Positions 50,801-61,673 of a stretch of 64,000 nucleotides of DNA are shown in pieces. A program made the translations under genes and the position numbers. Position 1 is the first letter of the stretch; every line of letters begins with the position of its first letter. The stretch covers positions 18,569,537 to 18,633,536 of the forward strand of contig CP093829.1 of assembly GCA_033063855.1 (NCBI GenBank), given 5' to 3'. A model generated the notes under the pieces. That model was given only the letters and a program-made list of their open reading frames with translations, was not told the origin of the DNA and made no database searches. This DNA comes from Smittia aterrima. Taxonomy: Eukaryota; Arthropoda; Insecta; Diptera; Chironomidae.

Positions 50801-53800
50801 ATTCTCATCCAAATTGATGGATCTGTGCAGCTGAAGTTATCCCACAACAAAGAAGAGCGAGCGAGTAATAATATTATTAAATTGAATAATAAAAAAATTA
50901 TGAATTAATGTCTTGAATCCCTCGAACACGACACCAAAATATTATTTACTACAATTTTTATATTTTATGCTCTGCTCTTACTTTTTCACTTCAACAACGA
51001 ATTAAATTACACAGTTCGTTCGCTTCTTTTCCGAACAGAAAGAAAAGAAATATTATAGAATTAAACTAAATTAAACTAAAGCACAAGAATGTTAATTAGT
51101 TTCAATGCACTTCTTCTTTCGCTTTAAGAAACGTTGCGACCGATTAAAGGAATCCGATTGAACTGAAACGGGGATCCGTGAATTGGACACAAAAAACGAA
51201 ACCGAGAAGGAAAAAACAAAAATAATATAATAACGATACAAATTACACCGAGAGTCAAAAGAACACTGCCAAAGCATAACAATTCCAGCAAGCAAGCTTA
51301 TTGGAATGTTTCGAAGAGTCTCTGATTTGTGTTCATTTACTTTAGTTTTTTTTTCTTCTCAACTAACTCACACCATTCGTTTCGAATTGATTGTGTGTGG
51401 AGTTGTTATTTGCTCCTCCATCTACGCTATGAACGTATGGGTACCAGCAAAACGAGTTTTGTTTAAAGTGACTGGAACTCTTTTTGCGATCGTTCTCTCT
51501 TTCCCATTCTCGTTGCTTTTTTCTATCTGCTTTGACTTTAGTTTTAGTGGCAACGACATAAACATTGCTGTTGAATGTGTGGTGATCTGAACATACAACA
51601 CACTCGTCGCTGGGGCATTTAAACTCAAAGTTTCTTATTCGATTACGATGCGGAGAGCATTCACTGTCGCTTATGATTCTTGGCCCTTTCCATGTCGTAC
51701 AAAACTTACGTCATGCAAGTCAGCTCAATGCATTTTTCTCGCTCTCTCTCATTTTCTTTCCTTCTTCACATACAAGACTTTCATTTGGCCTTCCTAATCG
51801 ATCGGTTCTGAGGAGATATATTTTCAACCGTCCTTGCCAATAAGAAATTGCAGACACGACTTCCATGCACAAACTTCAACTTTCAAGAGAGAAGGGGATT
51901 CGTGGCGAACGAGCAAACACTTTGGAATTCCCCGAGAACGTCGTTGTGAAACATGGAAAAGTTATTTAATATTCACCGGGTGTCTCCAGGCATAGAGAGC
52001 GAAGAATAATAAGTCAACCACTTCTTTTAAAAGAAGAGGAAAAAAATCTTCTTTTAAAGTCGTTTGAAGTGTCAATTAGGCAATTAATTAGCGGCAGATT
52101 AAGCTCGAGCTTAAAACTCCTTACGTAACAATCGTGAAATCGTCACAAGACACTTCTTTCTTCGACGCCATTCACGAAAGCTGACTTAAGAGTTTCTCAA
52201 TGGCTTGAACTCCTCTACACACGCATACATCAAATCGCATTCCATTAGACTTTGTAACATCCATCGAGCACTTAACATTTCGCAGCGCAAAAATTGTTGA
52301 GCTCAAGAAGCGCGTACAAGCGAAGCAGAAAAAGTAACTGTTTCCTTCATTCGCACACAAGCACTGCCGATTGTCTTTCGAGATTAAAGGTTTTTTGTGT
52401 TTGAATAAAATCGGCATCGTCATGACTGCTGTTGATGGTTGGTCTCTAGATTGAGCTATTTAAATGACTTGATTCGCTTTCTGACGAACCGGTCCATCTC
52501 AAAATAACTCAACCAGCTTTATGACTTCTGAAAGCGAGTTGAAGACGATTTTTTTTTCTTTCTCATCCCACAGCAGCAGCGGCAGAATGAGAAGATTCTA
52601 AAAATGTCTGTTGCTTGTTTATTCTTTGATTCTTCTTCATATGTTTATTTAAAAAAAATGTACGCGATGAAAATTAACTTGAAGAAATTTTATGGTTCCA
52701 AACGTCTCATTCTCATCTCGTTTCATCTTTTTCAATCTCGACGTTTTGCCATTTTCGCGTAAAAGCCTTTCAAGCTTCGCTCTTCTCTTCAACTTTTATT
52801 TCGTAAGTTTATTGAACTGAACAGAGAAGGGAAATATTTTCAATGTTTTTTTGATTTCGGTAAGTTCGTTGAGCAATCGCAAATTTCATTCGTAAAAGAA
52901 TCAATTTTTTTGTTTTAAAAATGCAAACGATGAGCTTTCAACTTCATCAATTTTTGAGCTCGTCAATCGAACTGTTTCGAGATACTTTCAATTCACATTA
53001 AAGTTCAACTCTTCGACTCTTTTAAGTGTGAGAAGCACTTTATAAAGTTTAATTACATATCTTACAGAAAGCAAAGCACGAAGACGAAAATTCACAAGCA
53101 ATTTGTTGAATAACAAATCACTTTTTAGCATCTTCGAGCGCGCAAAAAGAGCAGCAAGAAATCCATCAACAAATACAACAAACTTTTTTAATGTATGCAA
53201 CAGCATTATGAGCAACTCATGGCTTTAATTATTTTCGTTTTTTGCATTCTCAGCTTCACTTAAGCTGTGGTTTTCTGAGATGGATAAAAGAAGAGTTTTA
53301 TTTAACACAAGAAATCATTTTATTTTACTGTATTTGTTTTCTCTTTCGTTTGCAAACGGCGCAAGAGTATTTTGGAGGTTTCGAAATATCGTTTGATTTC
53401 TACCGCGGATAGTTTTCGTCTAAAAGCTTCGTTGTCATAAAAATGTCTCAGCGATCATGGCGTGAAAGGTTTTCAACTGAATTTTGGGGTTCGTATTCAG
53501 GTTTTGCTATGCTGAACTTAATAAGTTTCAAATATCAGACGAAACTTGCAGTCAAGCATCGCTCGCGGTTGAAAAGAGCGCGCTAGGAAATAAATCTCAT
53601 TTTTAAAATGTCAAGCCGCGATATTGCAAACCGAAATCATGCAGTTTTAAGTTTAAAACAAATCGGCTTTAAATTAATTTGTAGTTTTCCTTTTATTAAT
53701 CAACGATAGCGACTCGAAGCAATACTCGGAAGCTGTGCAAAAGCGAAATATGATAGACGCGGGTGATTGCTCGACGTTGTCAAGATTTCTGAATTCACAA

Positions 53801-56800
53801 GAAAAAATTAAACTCATTTAAAAGGCTTCGAGAACAAAAGAAGCTTTGCAGGTTCACATAAGTTGTTTTGAGTTTAATTATTATCCTGAATGCAGCAGGT
53901 AATTGCAAAATGCTCTATTCAAGTGAAACAAAGCGTCTCCGGCAAACAGAACAAAAGCTCTACCCTTCGACATTATTTTTATCGCGTAGATTCTATTTTA
54001 TCCGTGAAACGACTCAGTTTTTTCTGCTAAATGTTTGAAACATAGCAACGAATAAAAAAACCAGTTGAAAATGTCACCCTTGATGCTCGAAATATGAAAA
54101 CTTAGCACGAAAACAAGAGATCACCAGACAAGGTAGAGCGATTCACTTAATGATGTCATTCGCCGCCTTTTCTCTGTTTACGATTTTCCCCAAAACGTCT
54201 CCGAGACTGAGAGTGTCGCTTTTACAACTTTTTCTTTCTTCTTGTTTTGCTCGAGGCCTCTGCCGCTTCAACAGGTTGCCTTGTCGACTCTTTAGTTTTT
54301 TCCTCGTCGCTAAAAATCTGTCTGGTTGTATGGAAAATAATTTCACTTCGTGTCGTGTTCACTTCTCGATTATTTTCATTTCTATTTTCGTCTTCTTGGT
54401 GACAACAACAAACACTGTCTCGAAGAGCATTGAATTTAGCAGCTGTGGTGGCAGAACGGACGCGTTGAAGTGTGCCATGAAGAGCTATCGACAAGCAGAG
54501 CTTCCCAGCGACACATTTCTCTCGTCAACCAGAGAAAATTTTCCGCTTTTCATCTCGTCATCGTGTTTATTGCAGAGGACGATGCAAAAATAGAATCGTA
54601 AAGTTTCGTTCACCCTGAACAGTCGCGCAAAACAAATCTCTGCAGCAAACTGACTGTCAAGATCGAGCGGATGGATTTTTAATTAACTCGCCAACATCCA
54701 GGAACTTGTGGTGCTGAGCGCAATGCAAGAGGATGTTGGTAGACAATTGATTCACGCTTCTCTAATACGACTGTCATCGCCAAACCAAACGTTTTTGGGT
54801 CTATTTTACTATTCAATTATTGCTGAAATGAGTAAGAGTATTTCTCGTGCTTTTGGACACGTACAAAGTCTGAGAAAGCCCCAAATATTTTTCTTGCTGT
54901 CATTCATTGTCACTGTCCACAAAATGATGATTAATTATATTTTTTCTTTTCACGCAACATAGTCAGACGTAGTACGTTAACTTCTAACCATTTTTTTTAC
55001 ATAAAGCGCGACACGATAGACAATTGCGAAACAATAATTAATTAAAGACCATGACAGCAGTTTATGTAAACAATCGTCAACTTCTATTGACCCGACGAAG
55101 CGTCATGGCTTAAAACGATTATCGTTTCATCAAGAATCATCGCTTATGAGTTCTAGGAAGATGGAATTGCGCTACAATGTTTCGATTCGCTTACAATGTT
55201 TGTTGATGACAGGCAAGAATTAAGTTTAATGCATCAACGCGATTCAAATCGCTTCGACAACAGTTCTTCCCTTTCCACACACCGCAAGAAGCTTGTTGTG
55301 GGTTTGGGCGCGCTTAAGATACCGAAAGTGTGATTCATTGTTCTTACGAGAAGCTCTTTCTTGAGTTGAGGCTTTCGAAATTTCCCATTGTGTTCAGTGA
55401 GTGCAGCTAATGACTTTAATTATGAGTTCTCGAGTTGAGCCGCCTTTCAAATGGAAGTTATGATGTGAGGAAACTTATGAATACGTCAAACATATCAGTC
55501 TTTGAAGAGCGAGAGATTTATGGGAATTCAATCACCATTAGGAAAAAAATCAATCACGGTCACGCTCTGCTCGACAAATCGATTCGCAAAACGAAGAAAT
55601 CTAACGGAACTCGATGACATTCGCGAGAAGCCGCAAACATTCCATCCAAGCCCAAGAAAAAAAATTAATCGGCCGTCGACAATTTCAAATTTTATTGCAA
55701 AATGTTCAAAGTTGGCTTCGTAACTAATTCTGCAAACACCGCACGAGATCGTGGCATTGTCGTTGAACGTTTTATTTTTCATTCGTTGAGTCACAAAGGT
55801 CAACAGCAAAATTTTCATTCATTCCTGTAGTGCGACAATTATTTGTTCTCTCGTAGCAAGAGATTCATTAAAATTATTGTTGATATAATGAATGAACTCG
55901 CAGCGCATTAATGAAGTCGTTGGACGTTTGGCCTTTTACAAAACTACGGAGCTTGTCAACCTTTTTGAGTTTTCACTCGTTTCTGTTGCTGAGAGGTTGA
56001 GAAGACACTGCGCAAAAATTCATCACGCTTAACGTGCACAATTTTTCATGCTGAAGTGAACAGCGCAGTAATTAAATTTAAACCAAACACCAAAGGAAAA
56101 TGAAATCTTCTGCTCGACAGAACAAAATAATATGAATGTTGGTCAATCGTGACAAGGTCGACTACAATGAGCAAGTTTTTGCAGTCGAGGCATTCTAATC
56201 AGACAGGAAGACAAGGAATCCCGACCAGTTTCCCGATAATATCAGCATAAATTAGCAATCAGACTTTTGTTTCTCAGTCATACTTGTCTAGCTGCTGACA
56301 TTCCCCCGACTGTTGAATTCACCATCAAAATGCAAATCTTTGGAAAGAATGTGTCGAATGAAAAGTGTTGGATAGAAAAACTGAATTGCTAATAAAAAGC
56401 AATTGTTGTTTCGCCTTGTGAATGTCGAAAGTCTCTGTGCGATGGAATTTTCGTCGGATTACTCATCATCATTCTTCATTTCGAGCACTTCTTGGAATAA
56501 ATGCGATCAGCAGAGATCTACTTTGCATAAATTTTGTTGCTGAAGGCTTAAACGACAATGTTCGAGAGGAGACTCGGTCGTAAAAACTTTATTCAAAATG
56601 TGTTGATGTCGACTATTTATGAGTTGCCATTTGAATGATTGCAAAATCCATCGACGGAACATCTCAAATTCAGTTAAAATCATCAAAATATCTTCACAGC
56701 TTTAAAATGATCTCGAAATCTCGGCCATAAAGTCTTGAAGAGCAGTCGAGCAACAACGCTCGGAATCATCTGGAATCCAGAAACTCATCTGGAGTAAGAC

Positions 56801-59800
56801 AAAGTTTTTTCTCCTCCTCGAGTTTAGCGCAAGTCAAGGAAACGATATCGAATCCGAAAGAAAAATAAGTTTCTTGAATTAATGCGGAAATATGCAAAAT
56901 TATTTAAAGTAGTAAAAATGTTTCTGTGCGAGACGTTGCAGCGCCTTTGAAATCTATCTTCAAGTTTTATTGATTTTCCGCAGTCTTCCGACCGCACCCT
57001 CAAAATGCATTTAATTGAAGAAATTCTTCTCCACTTGAGAGCAAATTTTTGACGTTTCGCTAAACGTGATCGCGAAACGAATCGTTCCAGCTCCGGCATC
57101 TACGTTCTCTCAATTTTATGGATTGTAGACAAAACTGAATAGCAAAAGCTTCCGGTTTCAATGAAACTTGATTGCTTGATACACAAGGGAACTCCTAAAG
57201 AGTAATTAAGAGTCTTATCGTTCAAAATTGAAGCAAAAGGAGGAGTCTTATCACGTCGAGTATGACAAGATGCAGTGTGTAATTATTTTAAACAAAATTG
57301 CAGAGCACGTCTACCGATAATCTCATGCGTCGTCTATGTGGCGACAGACGAAAGCAAAAATAAAACTTTGTGATCTTGATTAGAATTTCATGTGCGAGAA
57401 GCTGCGAACGAATAAATGTCACATAAATTTTCGGTCGTAAAGAATTTTGAAAAGTTCTCATTTGAATGATTTCGGGGAATTTCAAAACTGATAATTTAGT
57501 TAACAAATATATGACGAGACTTTTCAGAGAAATTATGATTGGAAAGAGAAGTCGATAATGCGTGATACGCGCCGTGCGTGTATGCGAAAGTCAAAGCCAA
57601 CGATTTTGGAAATCAAGAAGGAAATGACAAAACAAGGGAGCGATAATCACAAAACACGTTTGTGTTTGGTTCCACAATGATGAGTTTGATAACCTTTCCC
57701 AAGCGTTCGCCTGTTTCATAATGTTGGGTCTTTTCTTTCTCGATGGCTACATTGAAACTCGTTGCTCACATGTGTCGTGTTTACAATGAAAGAGTTGGCA
57801 GAAAGGAGAGAAAACTCCCGGATTTATTACGCGACGTGAATGGAAAAGACAACGAAGACCCGGCGACAGACGAGGCGACGAAGAACAATCCGCGAATTTT
57901 ATTGTGTCGGTTCAGCCATTCATTCAAGTTTTAATCAGTCAACAGAAGAAGAACTTTAGCTCGCAGATGTACTTATGAGGCTAATTAAAAAGTTGACTTC
58001 AAAAACATCTGGAGGCTGCTACTGATCTAAGAACAAAATAATCTGGATTTTGTGCCGCGAGCTGCTGCCTCTTATCTCTCAGCCTTCGCTAAGATTCATT
58101 CAAAGCAACACCAACACATGTCGCTTTCTTATTAACTGGAAAAATCTCTGGAACAGTGCGTTGGCTGTGTTCGTTAGTAACTTCTGTTCAGTAGGAATTC
58201 ATGTTATTCAACTTTGCTTCTCATTCCCTCGACATCGCGTTTTCGTCTTCGTTCTTTGAAACTTTTTTTATATTTCATTCAAGAACCAACGAAGAATTGT
58301 CTTTCGTTTGCAGTGACTCCATCAAAATGTTTCCAACAAACAAATCGGAGGTTGCTGGCTGAAGTTATTTTCTGCTCAATGTCGTGAGAGTGGTGAAGCC
58401 TTCAATTAAGGTTTTGTGAATTAAATTCCAATCTGGCGAGACATTAAAATTTACACGGAGCTTCATCTCCTTGCGCAATGCCATGAAATGAGAAATTTAC
58501 GAGAAGCTAAAGTCATCAAAGAGAATCAACTTTACATAATTTATTAAAGGAAACTCTTTCAATCAATCTCGCCGCTTCGCTGTTGAGTGATGAACTTCAG
58601 GAAACTTTGTAACCATCGTGCAAAGTGCCATCGTGTGGGCTGAGATACTGCGCGCGTGAAAAAAATACGAGCCAATTAGTCTGATGTCAATCTTCTTTCG
58701 AGGCTTTGCAGTTCACATGAGCTGCGCAACAAAGCTCACTCGACTTCCCCAACATCACTTACGTAAAGTCGAGTGAAAAATAAAAGTTCACCGTCATCAA
58801 AAGAGTAAGAAGAGCTCGTTGAGTTGACGAGACTTTTTACTTCCATTGTTGCTTTCGAGTACAGATTTTTGGGATCAAGAGGAAAGGTAAAGCCTTTCAC
58901 TTTAAAGATTATTGGCTCGTTATGCTTCAATGCGAATTAATTCATACGAAAGTTTAAGATGACATTAATTTTTGTGCTTCGTTGGTTGAACAAACTTGGT
59001 CCTAGCTTTTAAGATCCGCAAACTTTAAGTTTCTAACTTGAGAAGCATTTTCCTCTATTCTCCTAAACGAATAAGTCGCTGCACAATTCAATTCCAAAAA
59101 TAGACGAATTTTTTTCTCGCCTGCACAGTTTTCGCTTTGCAAAAAAGTCCGAAGAATAAATAAGCATCCGCAAAAAAAAGTTCAAGCCCGCGTCGGATTC
59201 AAAGAGAAGAAAAGAAAATCTGAAAAACTTTCACATATTTTTCCACTCGAAAATCGGCAAAGAGAAATGCATTTCGCCAAAATTGAACGAACCGACAGAA
59301 TTCTTTCATTTATCTGCTTCTCGCTTCGACTGGCCAGCATCGGATGCCGGGTAATTTCTTAGTGATTGTGCGCCAGTTCAACGTAGTTAATTCGGAACGT
59401 GATCGCCTTGGTGCCAAAAACGATTTCTCTCTTGCCTCGAAACAAGCCGAGTTCATTGTTATCATTGTTGCACTTTTTGCTTTCGATCCGGATACTTCGA
59501 GATATGACCACAGAGCGAGTGGAAAATTTCCAAAACTCTCAAGAAAACTACAGAAACGAAGTAGCAGTAAATAGCAAACTAATTGCTCAATGAACAGGAG
59601 TTTGACTCGCTTTTTATTGCTCTTCGCAGGAAACACTTATCTTCTTTTAATTTTAATGATTGTGCAAAGAGTCCTTGTGATTGCAAAATAAACATTCGCA
59701 AAGCTTCAGCATCAACAACAGAGCGAAGAAAATCGTATAATCCAATTAATATTCAATAATGACATTGATGGGTTCGCTCGATGGGAAAAACATCGACAAC

Positions 59801-61673
59801 TTCCATTCAACGTCAATCACGAGCTTCGAGTGGGAAAACTTTTGATAACAAAGAGTACTCGAAGATTTTTGACAACGTTTGATCCTTCAGCTCGAGCAAG
59901 GGGAAGCATTCGTAGCATTCGACGCACAAAAACTTTTGATTCTTTCAACCCTGACCTTTGCGAATAAATTCTATTGAATTCGCTTCTCAGAAAGTTCTTA
60001 ACAAATGACGAAACTTTTATCTCTCATTTCAATTCAACCTTCTCAGAGTTGTTTGCTAGAGAAGCCCTTCATCGACCTTCAAGAACAATGTTTCTGTCTG
60101 GACCGGTAATTCGCTTTCGAATGTAAATACGAAATTGAGATTTTTTTTTCTCCCCTCAGATCCTTGTCTCGCTTTTGTGCCTGCGGAGATGATGGCCAAA
60201 GTGCGATTCTCTTGATGGATGAGATAAATCTTTATGACGGTTCATACTATGAGAGTTGAAGTTAAGTATTGCAGAATGAATGCGAAACAAACTTAAGTTG
60301 ATTCATCTCATAGCAAAACGAGTTGAGTGCTAGTTTATCGATTCAAAGTTTGATTAATCAATCAAATTCCGATAAATGGTGAAGAGAGGAATGAAGAGAA
60401 TCAATAAACAGTTCCAAGAAATTTGTAAGCTTTGCTACAATGACATTGATATCCCAAAACTCTTTCCGTAATCAAAAGGTTGTTAATTCCGTTAACAGCA
60501 TCAGATTACAAACGATACACCTCCATTCCATCTTTGATTTCAGTGCCGAAGAAACAGAAAAAAAAAATCCGAGAGGAGAAAAATAAAACTTCCGACTTTC
60601 TCTTTGAACAATTGCACTCATGAACGAACGACGGCTCATGAATGGGAAGAAGAAAAAAAAGCAAATCTTGTGAGTTGAAATTGAAAACTATGCGCTGAAT
60701 TTCCAAATCGCTTCACTTTGACTCCAAGTCGTCTCGTTCAGAGCCCATGACTTCAAGCGAAGGCGCACACATTTCGTTTCTCTTTGAGACGCGTTTCGGA
60801 GAAAGGACGGAACCGCTTTTCTAACCGCAGACTTTGAATTAAAAGCGACTCGTTATGGGGAGCCGAAGCGAGACAAACATTTTCAATTACGAACAGACTT
60901 AAGATCTGATCAAAGAAATGTTTAATTCATTCTTCGCAAGATGAATTGCTTTAACATCAACAAAGAAGCGAGAGTTTCCGTTTGCGAAAAAAAAAGTCAA
61001 GCTCAGTTGCTTAATTGAAATCACATAGGAATTCAATTGCAAGGATGACCTTTAGACCTCTCTGTCCGACTTATTATGTTGTCGATACATTCTCTTCTTT
61101 GGCTTTACTTGCTCGACGATAGCCTCGAGAAGGAATTGCAGACGCGATGCACATTTTGCATGAGTTGAACAAGTTTCTTGTGATAAATAAAAGTGACTCA
61201 CCTTGAATGATTTTGTGACCACCAGCGATTTGGAATGAAGCAGCGACGCCTGGCGACAGGTAAAACATGACAATGTGTTGATCCGCGTGCGGGCGTGAGT
61301 GAGTTGGACAATACGATTGATGAATCTCGAAGCCTGGGCCGAAATGAAAAGCTGGCTCAACAATTGGCCAAACAGTGGCGACTTGCGGTGGTGGTTGACT
61401 CGTTTGAGCAGTGGTCACTGGAGGATTCACTTGACTCTGAGCTGTCGGTGGAGGCGACAATGTCGTTGATATTTGTACAGGCTGAATATGGTGGATATGA
61501 TGCTGAACATGCATCGTCCTCGGCAATTGAGGCGGCGGGGCACTCATATGAGCTTTACAAGGAGCTACGGATGTCACAAGATTTGGTGGATTACGAGCTG
61601 TTGGAGCTACGATAGCAATCGCAGGAGGAGCCGAAGTTTCGACTACCAACGAGTTCTGATCACCTGAGACCAT
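26163..61673 (-). CDS. mtgo: FNDC3-family protein ('miles to go' orthologue), nine FN3 domains, tail-anchored
   Basis: FNDC3 proteins are membrane-anchored fibronectin type III proteins of the secretory/perinuclear membranes; the Drosophila member mtgo is needed for neuromuscular junction growth. Exons 61202-61673 or 44828-45326, then 36936-37129, 26873-29881 and 26163-26813, join in a continuous frame: about 1441 residues from the 61-kb start and 1450 from the 45-kb start. A third start at 30525-30749 would give about 1294. The body has a low-complexity Asn/Gln/His-rich N-terminus, the family signature HKIIQGPVTVPMVS then PVQVPPGHVMQQIV, nine consecutive FN3 repeats, an acidic Ser/Asp linker and a final hydrophobic helix ending FLMA, like the C-terminal anchor of vertebrate FNDC3A/B. 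The ninth FN3 repeat is split by the last intron. Intron lengths range from 59 bases to 24 kb (61-kb start to 37-kb exon). Confidence 0.95.
26873..29881 (-). CDS. mtgo: mtgo main exon: disordered N-region and FN3 domains 1-9
   Basis: One exon of 1003 codons, acceptor CTTTTAG at 29882-29884, donor GTAACT reading down from 26872, phase 0 at both ends. It begins ITANGSTPHYYNPIAGYSQS, continues with Asn/Gln-rich sequence (a run of seven Asn), an acidic patch SSSVPDEEDDF, then FN3 repeats opening near SPTVKEIQSHTALITW, TPGQPKVLAKSKNSLQLRW, LPPKLHNVTTSSITLLW, SKPIVKGKIHAYNFKVKW, the AAVLQWEKP repeat, TPEVQVRSATNLLVQW, the SSSAHIFWKEP repeat, APRLECIQYGYNSLRLKW and a final partial repeat. Each shows the Trp and the Tyr-x-hydrophobic-x-Ala/hydrophobic-Asn FN3 core pattern. 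Confidence 0.97.
30525..30749 (-). CDS. mtgo: Probable alternative first coding exon of mtgo (short isoform)
   Basis: ATG at 30747-30749 in a strong context (GAAATGG) opens 75 codons rich in Ser/Tyr/Asp (MESNSRDCESSTYTQSSGYN onward) ending LLKTEEK at a GTATTT donor in phase 0, the phase required by the main exon 644 bases away. The residue composition looks coding. The resulting protein would lack the PVPPG region. The donor is only moderate and the frame stays open past it, so a separate small gene or an untranslated exon remains possible. Confidence 0.45.
30750..36935 (-). other. Intron of mtgo (about 7 kb in the long isoforms, including the 30.5-kb exon)
   Basis: No further exon was recognised. 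A 107-codon minus frame at 33143-33466 and others lack domains or suitable splice signals. If the 30.5-kb exon is a true first exon, its promoter lies near 30.8-31.5 kb; no TATA or initiator stands out. Confidence 0.5.
34376..34410 (+). repeat. Degenerate (ATTC/GTTC)n tract
   Basis: About nine tetranucleotide units alternating ATTC and GTTC within the mtgo intron. A simple microsatellite with no evident function. Confidence 0.7.
36936..37129 (-). CDS. mtgo: mtgo shared second coding exon, FNDC3 signature region
   Basis: Acceptor ATTTAAG at 37130-37132 behind a (CT)n pyrimidine tract; donor GTGAGT reading down from 36935. Two leading bases complete Gly. Reads PVTVPMVSQSGSPPIPMP, then VQVPPGHVMQQIVDENGT and LRHVILSTQHQQ, matching the vertebrate FNDC3 region PAEVPMMSPNGS then HVPPGYISQVIE. 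It ends HHIHGHY in phase 0, joined to ITANG of the main exon. Confidence 0.93.
38902..38921 (+). repeat. (CGAT)5 microsatellite
   Basis: Five exact CGAT units. The unit is self-complementary, so the tract can pair with itself; no further role is evident. Confidence 0.8.
40838..40851 (+). repeat. (TG)7 microsatellite
   Basis: Seven exact TG units followed by an imperfect AGTGTG. Lies within an mtgo intron. Confidence 0.8.
44828..45326 (-). CDS. mtgo: mtgo alternative first coding exon (45-kb start)
   Basis: ATG at 45324-45326 begins MPDPMMVRLAVSSPDSPSLN; 166 codons plus one base lead to a GTAAGA donor reading down from 44827. The ending TVHPEY plus split Gly joins in phase 1 to PVTVPMVS of the shared exon, exactly parallel to the 61-kb exon. 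Composition is Asn-, Gln-, Pro- and His-rich, with a run of seven Asn and a His-rich centre (MPPFHHHAQH, NGHHHNG), and an ordered tail PAYANEFYPAGSEPPPHG. The frame is open for about 40 bases upstream of the ATG, so an internal exon with an acceptor near 45356 cannot be fully excluded, but no good pyrimidine tract is present. Confidence 0.75.
45327..61201 (-). other. 15.9-kb upstream intron of mtgo
   Basis: The largest gene-free stretch. No exon, tRNA, or transposon was recognised on either strand. A GC-richer patch at 54.1-54.6 kb is open on both strands and a small exon-like segment with a strong donor lies at 58763-58846; both are treated as findings, not genes. Confidence 0.5.
45491..45504 (+). 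repeat. (AC)7 microsatellite
   Basis: Seven exact AC units about 165 bases upstream (in transcription) of the 45-kb start codon, in the region where that first exon's promoter or 5' untranslated region would lie. Confidence 0.8.
61202..61673 (-). CDS. mtgo: mtgo first coding exon (61-kb start)
   Basis: I chose the ATG at 61671-61673 because its context GAAATGG is strong and a plausible acceptor (TTCCAACAG, 61686-61688) lies just upstream, implying a 5' untranslated exon further up. It encodes 157 codons: MVSGDQNSLVVETSAPPAIA, a Pro/Thr/Gln-rich middle with HHIHHIQPVQIS, then an ordered segment FHFGPGFEIHQSYCPTHSRP and MFYLSPGVAASFQIAGGHKIIQ, ending in phase 1 at a GTGAGT donor. The GHKIIQ|GPVTVP join matches the continuous vertebrate FNDC3 sequence, so this is probably the ancestral N-terminus. 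The frame is open further upstream (to beyond 61817) in Lys-rich sequence. Confidence 0.82.

Noticed and set aside
52540..52780. Strong plus-strand acceptor-like tract (TTTCTCATCCCACAG) followed by about 60 open codons
   Set aside because: No upstream donor partner or recognised protein; pyrimidine-rich tracts are common in this AT-rich DNA.
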